Shown piece by piece: positions 9,906-17,181 of a stretch of 64,000 bases of DNA. A model generated the notes under the pieces. It ran no database searches, was not told where the DNA came from, and saw only the letters and a list, made by a program, of their open reading frames with translations. The position numbers were made by a program, and so were the translations under genes. The stretch is from Arcobacter nitrofigilis DSM 7299 (lineage in GTDB: Bacteria > Campylobacterota > Campylobacteria > Campylobacterales > Arcobacteraceae): assembly GCF_000092245.1 (NCBI RefSeq), contig NC_014166.1, positions 2,418,001 through 2,482,000 of the forward strand. Direction: 5' to 3'. Position 1 is the first letter of the stretch. Each line of letters opens with the position of its first letter.

Positions 9906-9950
9906 GGGTACTTTTTGTAAAATTAAGAAATTGAATTAAAAAAAGTACCC
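9906..9950. repeat. inverted GGGTACTTTTT arm-type sites upstream of the integrase
   Basis: GGGTACTTTTT at 9906-9916 and its reverse complement at 9940-9950 form a dyad just before the recombinase start. The same 11-mer recurs at 17098-17108 at the far end of the island. Such repeats fit the arm sites bound by the N-terminal domain of P4-type integrases; this is inferred from position and recurrence. Confidence 0.6.
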
Positions 9951-9973
9951 TAAAATCTTTCAAAAGGATTCAC

Positions 9974-11206
9974 ATGGCACGAACTATTGCACCTTTGACA
10001 AATATAGAAATTAAATCTGCAAAATCAAAAGAAAAAGATTATAAACTTTTTGATGGTGGTGGTCTTTTCATATTAGTTGTAAAGTCTGGTGGAAAAAGAT
10101 GGAGATTAAAGTATAGATTCAATAATAAAGAAAAAGTTTTATCTATAGGAACATATCCAGTTCTTTCACTAAAAGATGCCAGAGAAATTAGAGATAATTA
10201 TAAAAATCTAATTGCCAAAGGCATTGACCCCATTGAACAAAAAAAATAATCTAAAGAAAAAAATAATACAAATGAAAAGAAAAAAGAGAATACCTTTTAT
10301 AAAGTTTCTCAAGAATGGCATAAAAACTATGCAAGTGAAGTAACAAAAAACTACCATACAAAATTAGAAAGAGCATTAGAACTTTATGTTTATCCTTTTA
10401 TAAAAGACAAATCTATCGAAGATATTACAAGACTTGATATTATTGAGATATTACAAGACTTAAAAGAACAAAATATTCAAGAAACTGCAAAAAGAGTTTT
10501 TATGCTTTTAAATAAAATATATAAATATGCAGTAACCCTAGAATATACACCACACAATATAATAGCCGACATAGAACAAAAAACAATATTAGGTAAAAGA
10601 GAAAAACGACACTACCCTACTTTTGTCAGCGACAAAGATATAAAAGCTTTACTTCTAGCTATTGATGAATATTCAGGGGATTACACAACCAAAATGGCAT
10701 TAAAAATGCTTCCCTATGTATTTGTTAGAAGTTTTAATATAAGACATTGTGAATGGTCTGAAATAGATTTTGAAAACAGACAATGGGTTATCCCAAAAGA
10801 AAAAATGAAAACTAAAATAGAATTTATCCTACCTCTACCAAATCAAGTAATAGAAATACTAAATGAAATAAAACAATTTTCAGGAAAAGGAAAATATGTT
10901 TTTCCAAGTTTTAGGGGAAAAGATAAACCAATGAGTGATAATACACTAATTTCAGCATTAAGAAGGATGGGATTTACAAAAGAAGAATTTGTACCCCACA
11001 GTTTTAGAGCTATGTTTTCAACTATTGCATATGAAAATGCAAATACTGAAAATGGACATAAATATACAGGAGAAGTTATCGAAGCCCTACTTGCACATAA
11101 AGAACAAAATAAAATTAAAGAGGCTTATAATAGAGCATTGTATAAAGAATCAATGAGAGGATTAATTATTTGGTATAGTAATTATTTAGATAAAATCAAA
11201 AGATAA
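9974..11206 (+). pseudogene. P4-type tyrosine recombinase (integrase) interrupted by one in-frame TAA
   Basis: Residues 1-91 (9974-10246) are the arm-binding DUF4102-type domain (LFDGGGLFILV, KVLSIGTYP, LKDARE). A TAA at 10247-10249 then stops it. The same frame stays open from 10250 to 11206 and encodes the core-binding and catalytic domains, with the first catalytic Arg in FVRSFN, HSFR, LLAHKEQN and the Tyr in YNRALY. Without the stop the protein would be 410 residues, the family norm. The start is supported by AAAGGA 8 bases upstream. A lone nonsense codon suggests recent inactivation, readthrough, or re-initiation at 10502. It is the presumed integrase of the element inserted at ssrA. Confidence 0.9.
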
Positions 11207-11266
11207 TTTAAAATTACATTAAGTAAATATTATATAGACTAAAAAATTATAAAAAAAAGGCTTAGT

Positions 11267-12202
11267 ATGGATGCAAAATTATATGATAATAGTTTTTATA
11301 AAAAAAGAAAAGAAACTTCAGAACATAAAATTCAATTGTTAAAAGATGAAATGGATAAAAAATTCTGTAGTGATGTTACTATTTTTGTTGTTGGTTCATT
11401 AGGAAGAGAAGAGGTTGGAGAAAATTCAGATTTAGATTTATTTATCTTTGCCAAAAAAGAAATTCCAAGATTGGAACAATACAAAATATTTGTTAAACTT
11501 CAAGAAATAAATGAAAAATTAGGTTTTCCTGAATTTAGTAATGATGGTCAGTTTTTAAATATCCACACGGTTGAAAATTTGAAAAAGCATACTGGTTCTC
11601 CAAATGATGATTCTGAAAATTTATTTACTGCAAGAATGTTAATGCTACTAGAAAGTAAAGTTGTATTTAATGAAAAACTATTTGATGAAATTTTAAATGA
11701 CATAATCCAAAATTATTTAAGAGATAGTGAAAAAAATGATAATTTTGTACCGTTTTTCTTATTAAATGATATTTTAAGATATTGGAGAACACTTTGTTTA
11801 AATTATGAAGCAATTAGACATGATGATGAAAGACCATGGAGAAAAAAGAATGTAAATTTAAAATATAGTAGAATGCTAACAGTTTTTTCAACTGTTCTTT
11901 CTTTAATTGTGACAAAAGATATAACAAAAGAAAAGATTTTTTCAATCTGTAAAAAGACGCCTTTAGAAAGAATCATATATTCATTGGAAATAATTAATGA
12001 TGATTCATTAAATAAAGAATTTGACAATATTTTAAATTTTTATAAAATATTTTTAGAAGCAAAAGAGCAAACTAATATTGAAAAAGATGTAGCTATTAAA
12101 ATGTTATTAAATACAAATGCCGAAAAATTTTCAGATATAATAACATCTTTCTTAAATAATGAGAAGATTGATAAAAAACTTAGAAAATTTTTGGTGGTAT
12201 AG
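11267..12202 (+). CDS. nucleotidyltransferase (Pol beta superfamily) with helical C-terminal domain
   Basis: 311 residues. The NTase signature is VVGSLGREEVGENSDLDLFIF, with the Gly-Ser at 43-44 and metal-binding Asp55/Asp57. The remainder is helical, with the block DILRYWRTLCLNYE followed by W-K-K-NVNLKYSRML. I associate that block with DUF294-like NTase proteins, not with canonical CD-NTases, which have a different GS loop. It probably adds nucleotides to an RNA, protein or small molecule. Its stop codon abuts the start of the 2H phosphoesterase gene, so the two form one unit. It sits in the integrative element and faces a patatin gene. The substrate is unknown. Confidence 0.8.
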   Translation: MDAKLYDNSFYKKRKETSEHKIQLLKDEMDKKFCSDVTIFVVGSLGREEVGENSDLDLFIFAKKEIPRLEQYKIFVKLQEINEKLGFPEFSNDGQFLNIHTVENLKKHTGSPNDDSENLFTARMLMLLESKVVFNEKLFDEILNDIIQNYLRDSEKNDNFVPFFLLNDILRYWRTLCLNYEAIRHDDERPWRKKNVNLKYSRMLTVFSTVLSLIVTKDITKEKIFSICKKTPLERIIYSLEIINDDSLNKEFDNILNFYKIFLEAKEQTNIEKDVAIKMLLNTNAEKFSDIITSFLNNEKIDKKLRKFLVV

Positions 12203-12715
12203 ATGAAAATAAAAAAAATGCTTTTATTAAATATTTTAGATGATAAAATTAAAGAATTTATAAATAATACATGTGAAAGATATGATTTAAAAAAGCCATC
12301 ACTTCTCCCTCATATTACACTTAGGGGTCCATTTCTTTATAATAAAAGAAAACCATCCAAGAATATAATAATTAAATTAAATACTTTTATAGAAGATATT
12401 AAAAATAATAAGCAGGAATTAAAAATAAAAGGAATTGGAATGTTTTGTGATAATGATATCTATGTTATATATCTAAATGTTATTCCAACTAATATTTTAA
12501 AAAGTTTAAGTTATAAAAAAGATTATTCATTCGCGAAATATGGCTTTAACCCACATATTACAATTTTTTCTACAAAAGATAAAAAAAAAGCATTACAAAT
12601 AAAAAGTACACTAGAATTTAAAAACTTAGAATTTTCATGTAAAAAAGTTGAATGGGGTATACATGAATTAAAAAGTATTGAAAAGAATATGTTTAATATT
12701 TCAAATTTTTCGTAA
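12203..12715 (+). CDS. 2'-5' RNA ligase/2H phosphoesterase family protein
   Basis: 170 residues with two HxT motifs in the expected sequence context: PHITLRGPF (His37, Thr39) and NPHITIFST (His118, Thr120). These define the 2H superfamily, which acts on 2'-5' or cyclic phosphodiester bonds in RNA, tRNA-splicing products or cyclic (oligo)nucleotides. The ATG directly follows the TAG of the nucleotidyltransferase gene (0-base gap), so the pair should be made together. One enzyme may make or attach a nucleotide and the other remove it; that is inference. Confidence 0.85.
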   Translation: MKIKKMLLLNILDDKIKEFINNTCERYDLKKPSLLPHITLRGPFLYNKRKPSKNIIIKLNTFIEDIKNNKQELKIKGIGMFCDNDIYVIYLNVIPTNILKSLSYKKDYSFAKYGFNPHITIFSTKDKKKALQIKSTLEFKNLEFSCKKVEWGIHELKSIEKNMFNISNFS

Positions 12716-12735
12716 ATTGTATTACTAATTAACTT

Positions 12736-13683
12736 TTAATTTTCTAATGAAATTAATTTACTAATATTATCAATATTTTTTGAAAAATATTTACTTGCTT
12801 TTGCTTCTAGTTCGGGTATTATATCCATACTATCCAATGATAAATTATTATCTGATTCAAAATTAATTCTCAAATAATTTTCTTTAGGTAATAGAAAGCT
12901 TACAGTGTTATCAACATTAATCGATTGTAAATTTAAAATTGTGTCAATTAATTTACTTGTATTCCAATTAGAAAGAAAACCCCACTTATCATTTATAGCA
13001 TCTTTTGTATTGTAATATTGACATCCTATTCCTGTTCCAATAGACAATAACCTTGTATTTTTAAAAGATATATTTTTATTAGTTTTTGTTTTCTTTATTT
13101 TACCTACTCCTTCAGTAATAGCAACTAATGATGGATTATTTGCCCACAACCCACCATCTGCTAATAAAACTTTTTCAAGTTGAATTGGATTAAAATAAAG
13201 TGGTGCAGAACATGAGGCAAGAATAACATCCCTTATTTTACGTTCTTTATCTCTTTTAAATTCCTTTAAATAATACGATTTAATTATATGAACATCGCCA
13301 TTAGAAATATCTGTTGTGGGAATTAGTAATTTAGTTTTTAATTTTTTATCAAATAATGTTATATCTTTAAATTTTTTTTCTAATAATTTCTTTAAATATC
13401 CATTATCATATCTACTTTTAAATAATCCACCTCGTCCGAATTGCCGTAATTTAAAAATATTTGAACCCTCAGTTTTATAGAGTTCTATAATTTCTTCTAG
13501 AGGTAAACCAATAGCAATTGCAGAAGCCAAAATAGATCCAGTACTTGTTCCCGCAACCAAATCAAAATGTTCATATATCTTAATTTTAAATTTATCTTCT
13601 ATTTCTTTTAATATAATTGCAGAAAAGATACCTCTAATACCTCCACCATCAATAGCCAAAACTCTAAAATTATTATCCATCAA
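12736..13683 (-). CDS. patatin-like phospholipase, CapV-like
   Basis: 315 residues. The patatin oxyanion loop is GGGIRG (13-18), the nucleophile elbow GTSTG (Ser47) and the catalytic Asp in ADGG (Asp176), so all catalytic parts are intact. The opening VLAIDGGGIRGIF and the FDLVAGTSTGSILA stretch resemble CapV, the membrane-degrading effector of CBASS, though housekeeping patatins share them. No signal peptide is present. The gene converges on the NTase-2H pair with a 20-base gap and has its own 5' region. It may be the killing arm of a defence cassette, or an independent cargo gene. Confidence 0.88.
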   Translation of the reverse strand: MMDNNFRVLAIDGGGIRGIFSAIILKEIEDKFKIKIYEHFDLVAGTSTGSILASAIAIGLPLEEIIELYKTEGSNIFKLRQFGRGGLFKSRYDNGYLKKLLEKKFKDITLFDKKLKTKLLIPTTDISNGDVHIIKSYYLKEFKRDKERKIRDVILASCSAPLYFNPIQLEKVLLADGGLWANNPSLVAITEGVGKIKKTKTNKNISFKNTRLLSIGTGIGCQYYNTKDAINDKWGFLSNWNTSKLIDTILNLQSINVDNTVSFLLPKENYLRINFESDNNLSLDSMDIIPELEAKASKYFSKNIDNISKLISLEN

Positions 13684-13860
13684 TCCACCCTTATATTAAT
13701 AAATAGATTTATTATATAATAAAAATAGTATTTATATTGACAAATTAATGATTTATATGAAATATACTAGCTATTTAATGAATTGTTTTTAAACAATCAA
13801 ACTCCTTTCATCTTATCCTTAAACTAAATAACCTATTTAATAAATGTTAAATCAGAAAAT

Positions 13861-14133
13861 CTAACCTAGTATTTTTTTAATATTTTGTATCTCATTTTCT
13901 AAAATATTATCCGTTAATCCTATTTTATCCTTTATATATGCCCATTGTCTAATAATTGGTAAGTTACCCATTTCTAATAAAAAGTTAGAATTACTAATAT
14001 CTCCTAGAATAATGCATCTAATTAATTCAGATTTTGACATTTGAAATAATTCACATAATTTATCAATCTGTTTTGATTCTTCTTCACTCACTCTAAATCT
14101 TATAGTTGTATTTTTATTTGTTTTTTCTGACAT
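13861..14133 (-). CDS. ribbon-helix-helix DNA-binding protein
   Basis: 90 residues. The segment TTIRFRVSEEESKQIDKL followed by MSKSELIRCIILG fits the beta-strand/helix/helix of RHH repressors and MobC-type accessory proteins. The C-terminal part is helical and unrecognised. The 5' region contains several copies of the half-site TTGTAGC in both orientations, as expected for autoregulation. It may control the element's mobility or the divergent replication-like gene. Confidence 0.7.
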   Translation of the reverse strand: MSEKTNKNTTIRFRVSEEESKQIDKLCELFQMSKSELIRCIILGDISNSNFLLEMGNLPIIRQWAYIKDKIGLTDNILENEIQNIKKILG

Positions 14134-14163
14134 AAATATCCTTTTTCTTAAGAAAATTTTAAA

Positions 14164-14248
14164 GCTACAAATATTATAATTGTAGCTACATTAATAATAT
14201 TTGTAGCACTTTTTAGAATTATTTTGCTAATTTATTAATATTTGTAGC
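14164..14248. promoter_or_regulatory. repeated TTGTAGC half-sites, probable RHH operator
   Basis: A 14-bp perfect inverted repeat, GCTACAAATATTAT at 14164-14177 and ATAATATTTGTAGC at 14194-14207, encloses the palindrome TGTAGCTACA (14181-14190). Another AATATTTGTAGC occurs at about 14236-14247. All lie just upstream of the RHH gene start. Clustered half-sites in both orientations are how RHH dimers bind cooperatively; the link to this RHH protein is inferred. Confidence 0.65.
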
Positions 14249-14297
14249 AATCTTATCAGATTTTTATTTAATTGTAAATAATAAAAAAAACTCATTT

Positions 14298-14331
14298 AAA
14301 AACTCAACGAGCGGACGCGATTTGAGTTTTT
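14298..14331. other. stem-loop with GC-rich loop upstream of the replication-like ORF
   Basis: AAAAACTCAA and TTGAGTTTTT form a perfect 10-bp stem around the 14-base loop CGAGCGGACGCGAT, which is strikingly GC-rich for this genome. It could be a bidirectional terminator, since the stem ends in U5. Alternatively it could be a nick or single-strand origin for a rolling-circle-type element, given the gene that follows. Confidence 0.5.
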
Positions 14332-14393
14332 GAAATGTTGTTCCTTGATTACTTTTAAAAAAGTTACTACACCCTAATAAAGAAAGGAAAGAT

Positions 14394-14777
14394 ATGTACG
14401 GAATTACCAATGAAGATATGGAATATATCGAAAGTAAAATAGAGAAACAAAAACAGTTTTTAAAAAACTTCTCTATAGATTTTGCAGATAAATCTGTAAG
14501 TATGTTAGATAATACTTATTCGGCTAACTTAAATCCTAAAAAGTATTTTGCAGAAATTAACAATCGTGTTAACTCACTATTTGATTATGCTAAAGATAAT
14601 GGTTTAAGACCTGTATTCGTTATAAGTGAATTTGAAAAATATGTATTTGATGATATTCAAAATGCCTTTTTAAGACTTCCTGTTGTTCCATCAAGATTAA
14701 GTGATTATAAACTAGATAGATATTATAGATTACTTGACAATTTAGATATTAAAGATTTAGATTTAGTACATTTTTAA
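14394..14777 (+). CDS. unknown protein, possible N-terminal remnant of an element replication protein
   Basis: 127 residues, no catalytic motif. The opening (IKS-type helix, LDNTYSANLNPKKYFAEINNR, then YAKDNGLRPVFV) reminds me of the N-termini of replication-endonuclease proteins in Campylobacterota islands, where the next strand leads to the HUH region. Here the sequence departs right after PVFV, so a deletion is likely. Preceded by AAAGGAAAG. The frame continues past its TAA into the next ORF. Expression and function are doubtful. Confidence 0.5.
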   Translation: MYGITNEDMEYIESKIEKQKQFLKNFSIDFADKSVSMLDNTYSANLNPKKYFAEINNRVNSLFDYAKDNGLRPVFVISEFEKYVFDDIQNAFLRLPVVPSRLSDYKLDRYYRLLDNLDIKDLDLVHF

Positions 14778-14792
14778 ATAGTTAAAAATGAA

Positions 14793-14990
14793 ATGATTAA
14801 AAGAGATTTACTTCAAGAAGAGATTATATCACCTAATGAATTTTCAACATATCAACAAACGACTGAAAGAAGTGCGTTAGCCAACGTACCCCTTAAGTTT
14901 AGTATTGTAGAAGAGTTTGACTATGACGTTCCCTATATGCCATGCGACAATGATTTAAATTTAATAACAACTAATTCAAAAAGGATATAA
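14793..14990 (+). CDS. small hypothetical protein, or in-frame continuation of the preceding ORF
   Basis: 65 residues with no recognised domain, rich in Asp, Glu, Tyr and Pro. It is in the same frame as the upstream ORF, from which it is separated only by a TAA and five sense codons. No Shine-Dalgarno sequence precedes its ATG. It ends 1 base before the AlpA-like gene. It is either the 3' part of a gene interrupted by a nonsense codon or a translationally coupled small protein. Confidence 0.4.
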   Translation: MIKRDLLQEEIISPNEFSTYQQTTERSALANVPLKFSIVEEFDYDVPYMPCDNDLNLITTNSKRI

Positions 14991-14991
14991 C

Positions 14992-15174
14992 ATGACTAAT
15001 TTTATAAGAATACAAGATGTAATGAAAAAAACAGGTATTGCAAGAAGTACTATATGGCTATGGGTCAAAGAAAATAGATTTCCTAAACCTGTTAAACTAA
15101 GTCCTAGAATTACAGTATGGGAAGAAGATAAAATTCAAGAGTGGCAGAAAACACAGTTAACATATACAAAATAA
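14992..15174 (+). CDS. AlpA-family excisionase/transcription regulator
   Basis: 60 residues comprising one winged helix-turn-helix: FIRIQDVMKKTGIARSTIW, then the conserved NRFPKPVKLSPR wing and W-E-E-D-K-I-QEW helix. AlpA-type proteins act as excisionases or activators of integrase genes in P4-like elements. Position after the replication-like genes fits that role. Start ATG follows AAAAGGATATAAC. Confidence 0.88.
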   Translation: MTNFIRIQDVMKKTGIARSTIWLWVKENRFPKPVKLSPRITVWEEDKIQEWQKTQLTYTK

Positions 15175-15190
15175 ATATAAGAACTTAAAA

Positions 15191-16480
15191 CTAATTTGAG
15201 TTTGATATATATTCAACACAATAATCTATCATTGGAGTTAGTTTTTTAATTCTTTCTTGAACATCATTTTTATATTTTTTGAAAAATTCAATCTTATTCT
15301 CATTAGATAACTCAACTAAAGTAGGATTATCTAAACTTTTATTAATTTGATTCGAAACTCTTTTAAACTCTTTGACAAAACCTTTTACATTAATATTTAA
15401 TTCTTCGCAAAATTCTACAAAATCATAAGTACCAAGTTCATCATAATTAAATGCTTCATTAATTCCCATTGCAAAATCAGTTTCATATTTATTATCATAT
15501 ACTGTAATATTTATAATATCATAAAAAGGAGTTAATATCATACTATTTTTTTCAATCATAAATGATAAGTTCTTTCCATGTGCATCACTATTACCTAAGC
15601 ACAAATTGACACATATCCAAGTTATTAAATTTTTCTTTGCAAGAATAGGTGAATCACAATTACCAACAAGTGAAAATATCTTTTTAAAAGATGCACCTTC
15701 TCTGTAATCTTTCATATCTCCTGAACCAAAGGCTCTTTCATATTTATGGAATACTGATAAATCTAAAGCTTGGCAGGCATCAATAATATGTTTTCTTTTA
15801 ATGGTTGAATTATCAATTAGTTTTCTATCAAATCTTTCAATTAAAAGCACTTCTTGGTCTTCAATTTTAATTAATTTAGTATTTGGAACTAATAATCCTG
15901 CTTCTGAAGCTAACTTTAAAGACAAAAATTCATTAAGAACAATATTATCAGTATCTTTTTCAAATTTTAGTATATGAGTAGAAGCAAGTTCACCTTCACC
16001 GAATCCAAACTTACTATCTATAATAGTAATTGGCAACTTATCTTGGACACCAGCTACACTAAGTCTCGCTTTACCATCCCAGACTTCGATAGGTATACTC
16101 TTTCTGTTCCTTATTCTTTCCGCTAATTCAGATTCAGGAATTTCCCTAAAACTTGTTTCTAGAACAATATCTTTTGAACTAAAAGTTAATGCACCCGTTG
16201 TTTCTTTTCCAATAATTTGAATTAAGCCAAATATATTATTTTTAGAAATATGATGGAAATTAGTTAGAATTTCTCGACCTTGACCTTCTGGCAATAAGTT
16301 TTCAACAAAATTTCTTATAGTTTTTGATGATATTTTTACTTCAAATTTCATACATGGCGATAATTCAAAACCATTTTCTTTCCAATAATCAGTATATTCA
16401 AAACTAAATTCTTCTTTATTTGCATCAAACTTTAAGAATGCAACTTCTTTCTTATCACAAAATAATATTAATGTATTCAT
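15191..16480 (-). CDS. hipA: HipA-like serine/threonine kinase toxin
   Basis: 429 residues, typical HipA length. The N-terminal subdomain has LLPEGQGRE. The segment VAGVQDKLPI holds the phosphate-binding loop region, LLIERFDRK follows, and the kinase catalytic motif is GNSDAHGKN. HipA kinases phosphorylate aminoacyl-tRNA synthetases (GltX in E. coli) and block translation. The gene starts 3 bases after the HipB-like antitoxin, giving an operon in antitoxin-first order. All key residues seem intact, so the toxin is probably active. Confidence 0.9.
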   Translation of the reverse strand: MNTLILFCDKKEVAFLKFDANKEEFSFEYTDYWKENGFELSPCMKFEVKISSKTIRNFVENLLPEGQGREILTNFHHISKNNIFGLIQIIGKETTGALTFSSKDIVLETSFREIPESELAERIRNRKSIPIEVWDGKARLSVAGVQDKLPITIIDSKFGFGEGELASTHILKFEKDTDNIVLNEFLSLKLASEAGLLVPNTKLIKIEDQEVLLIERFDRKLIDNSTIKRKHIIDACQALDLSVFHKYERAFGSGDMKDYREGASFKKIFSLVGNCDSPILAKKNLITWICVNLCLGNSDAHGKNLSFMIEKNSMILTPFYDIINITVYDNKYETDFAMGINEAFNYDELGTYDFVEFCEELNINVKGFVKEFKRVSNQINKSLDNPTLVELSNENKIEFFKKYKNDVQERIKKLTPMIDYCVEYISNSN

Positions 16481-16483
16481 TTT

Positions 16484-16726
16484 TTATTCCAGTATTACTT
16501 TTAAACCAAACATCTTAGCAACATGAATTGCAGTTGATAGCCTTACCCCTTCAAAACCTTTTTCTAAACGAATAAGCGTTCTCATATTTATATTACAAAG
16601 TTCTGCTGCTTCTGCTAAAGTTAACCCCTCATTTGTTCTTCTAAATTTTAAATGCTTTCCAAAATCTTTTACCTCTAGAATTACATTTGTGTTAGGTTCG
16701 ATAGAGACTTTTACATTTTTTGCCAT
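16484..16726 (-). CDS. hipB: HipB-like antitoxin, XRE-family repressor
   Basis: 80 residues with an XRE helix-turn-helix at 24-77 (GKHLKFRRTNEGLTLAEAAE, then MRTLIRLEKG). It should neutralise HipA and repress the operon by binding upstream DNA. A good AGGAG ribosome site lies 6-8 bases before the ATG. Immediately upstream begins a tandem array of five 50-bp units, the likely place for its operators. Confidence 0.88.
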   Translation of the reverse strand: MAKNVKVSIEPNTNVILEVKDFGKHLKFRRTNEGLTLAEAAELCNINMRTLIRLEKGFEGVRLSTAIHVAKMFGLKVILE

Positions 16727-16740
16727 AATATCTCCTGATT

Positions 16741-16990
16741 AAGTCTTTATAAGTGTATCTTAGTACATTTTATTCTGTTTAATCTTAAACAAGACTTTAT
16801 AATTGCTGTTTTGTACATTTTATTCTCCTTAATCTTAAATACTACTTTATAATTACCCTTTTGTACATTTAATTCTATCTAATATTAAATAAAACTTTAT
16901 AATTGCTGTTTTGTACATTTAATAGCCTTGAATCTTAGGAAATACTTTATAATTGTTGTTTTGTACAGTTTATAATTCTTAATCTTTGAC
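16741..16990. repeat. five tandem 50-bp repeats upstream of hipBA
   Basis: Units start at 16741, 16791, 16841, 16891 and 16941, each exactly 50 bp. Conserved parts are CTTTATAATT at the start (a TATAAT on the + strand), TTTTGTACATTT in the middle (with the palindrome TGTACA) and AATCTTAAA near the end. The unit nearest hipB is the most divergent in its first half. On the hipBA strand several units contain a GGAG-like site and an ATG. Candidate roles are a multi-site HipB operator, a row of promoters or a repeat RNA. Confidence 0.92.
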
Positions 16991-17097
16991 ACTCCTGTAA
17001 AAAATACATTTATACAATCTTCAAAAACTAAATTTTACTAAGTTTGTTATAATATATCTGTATTAAATTGCTTAAAGATTAATAAATTGAATTTTAG

Positions 17098-17120
17098 GGT
17101 ACTTTTTAGGGGTATTTTTA
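17098..17120 (+). repeat. direct GGGTA(C)TTTTT repeats at the right end of the element
   Basis: GGGTACTTTTT at 17098-17108 and GGGTATTTTT at 17111-17120, spaced 13 bp start to start, match the 11-mers flanking the integrase promoter. They mark the probable right arm of the integrative element. A copy of the ssrA 3' end was not found next to them. Confidence 0.6.
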
Positions 17121-17181
17121 GAATTTAATCCCTCAAGGCCCGATATAGATTCAACTTTGAGTGACCACATCACAATCCAAA

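Noticed and set aside
11267-12202. Calling the NTase a canonical CBASS cyclase
   Set aside because: The GS-loop and the C-terminal helical block are unlike CD-NTases; only a general nucleotidyltransferase call is supported.
16791-16840. Small ORFs starting at the ATG in each 50-bp unit
   Set aside because: The 50-bp period breaks the frame from unit to unit and lengths differ (8 to 24 codons), so coding is not conserved.
16741-16990. The 50-bp array as a CRISPR
   Set aside because: The units are contiguous and variable throughout, with no constant repeat separated by unrelated spacers, and no cas genes are near.
17121-17181. Second copy of the ssrA 3' end (attR) beyond the right arm repeats
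   Set aside because: Only short matches such as TTCAA and CCACATC occur, not an aligned copy of the tmRNA 3' end; the exact right boundary stays open.
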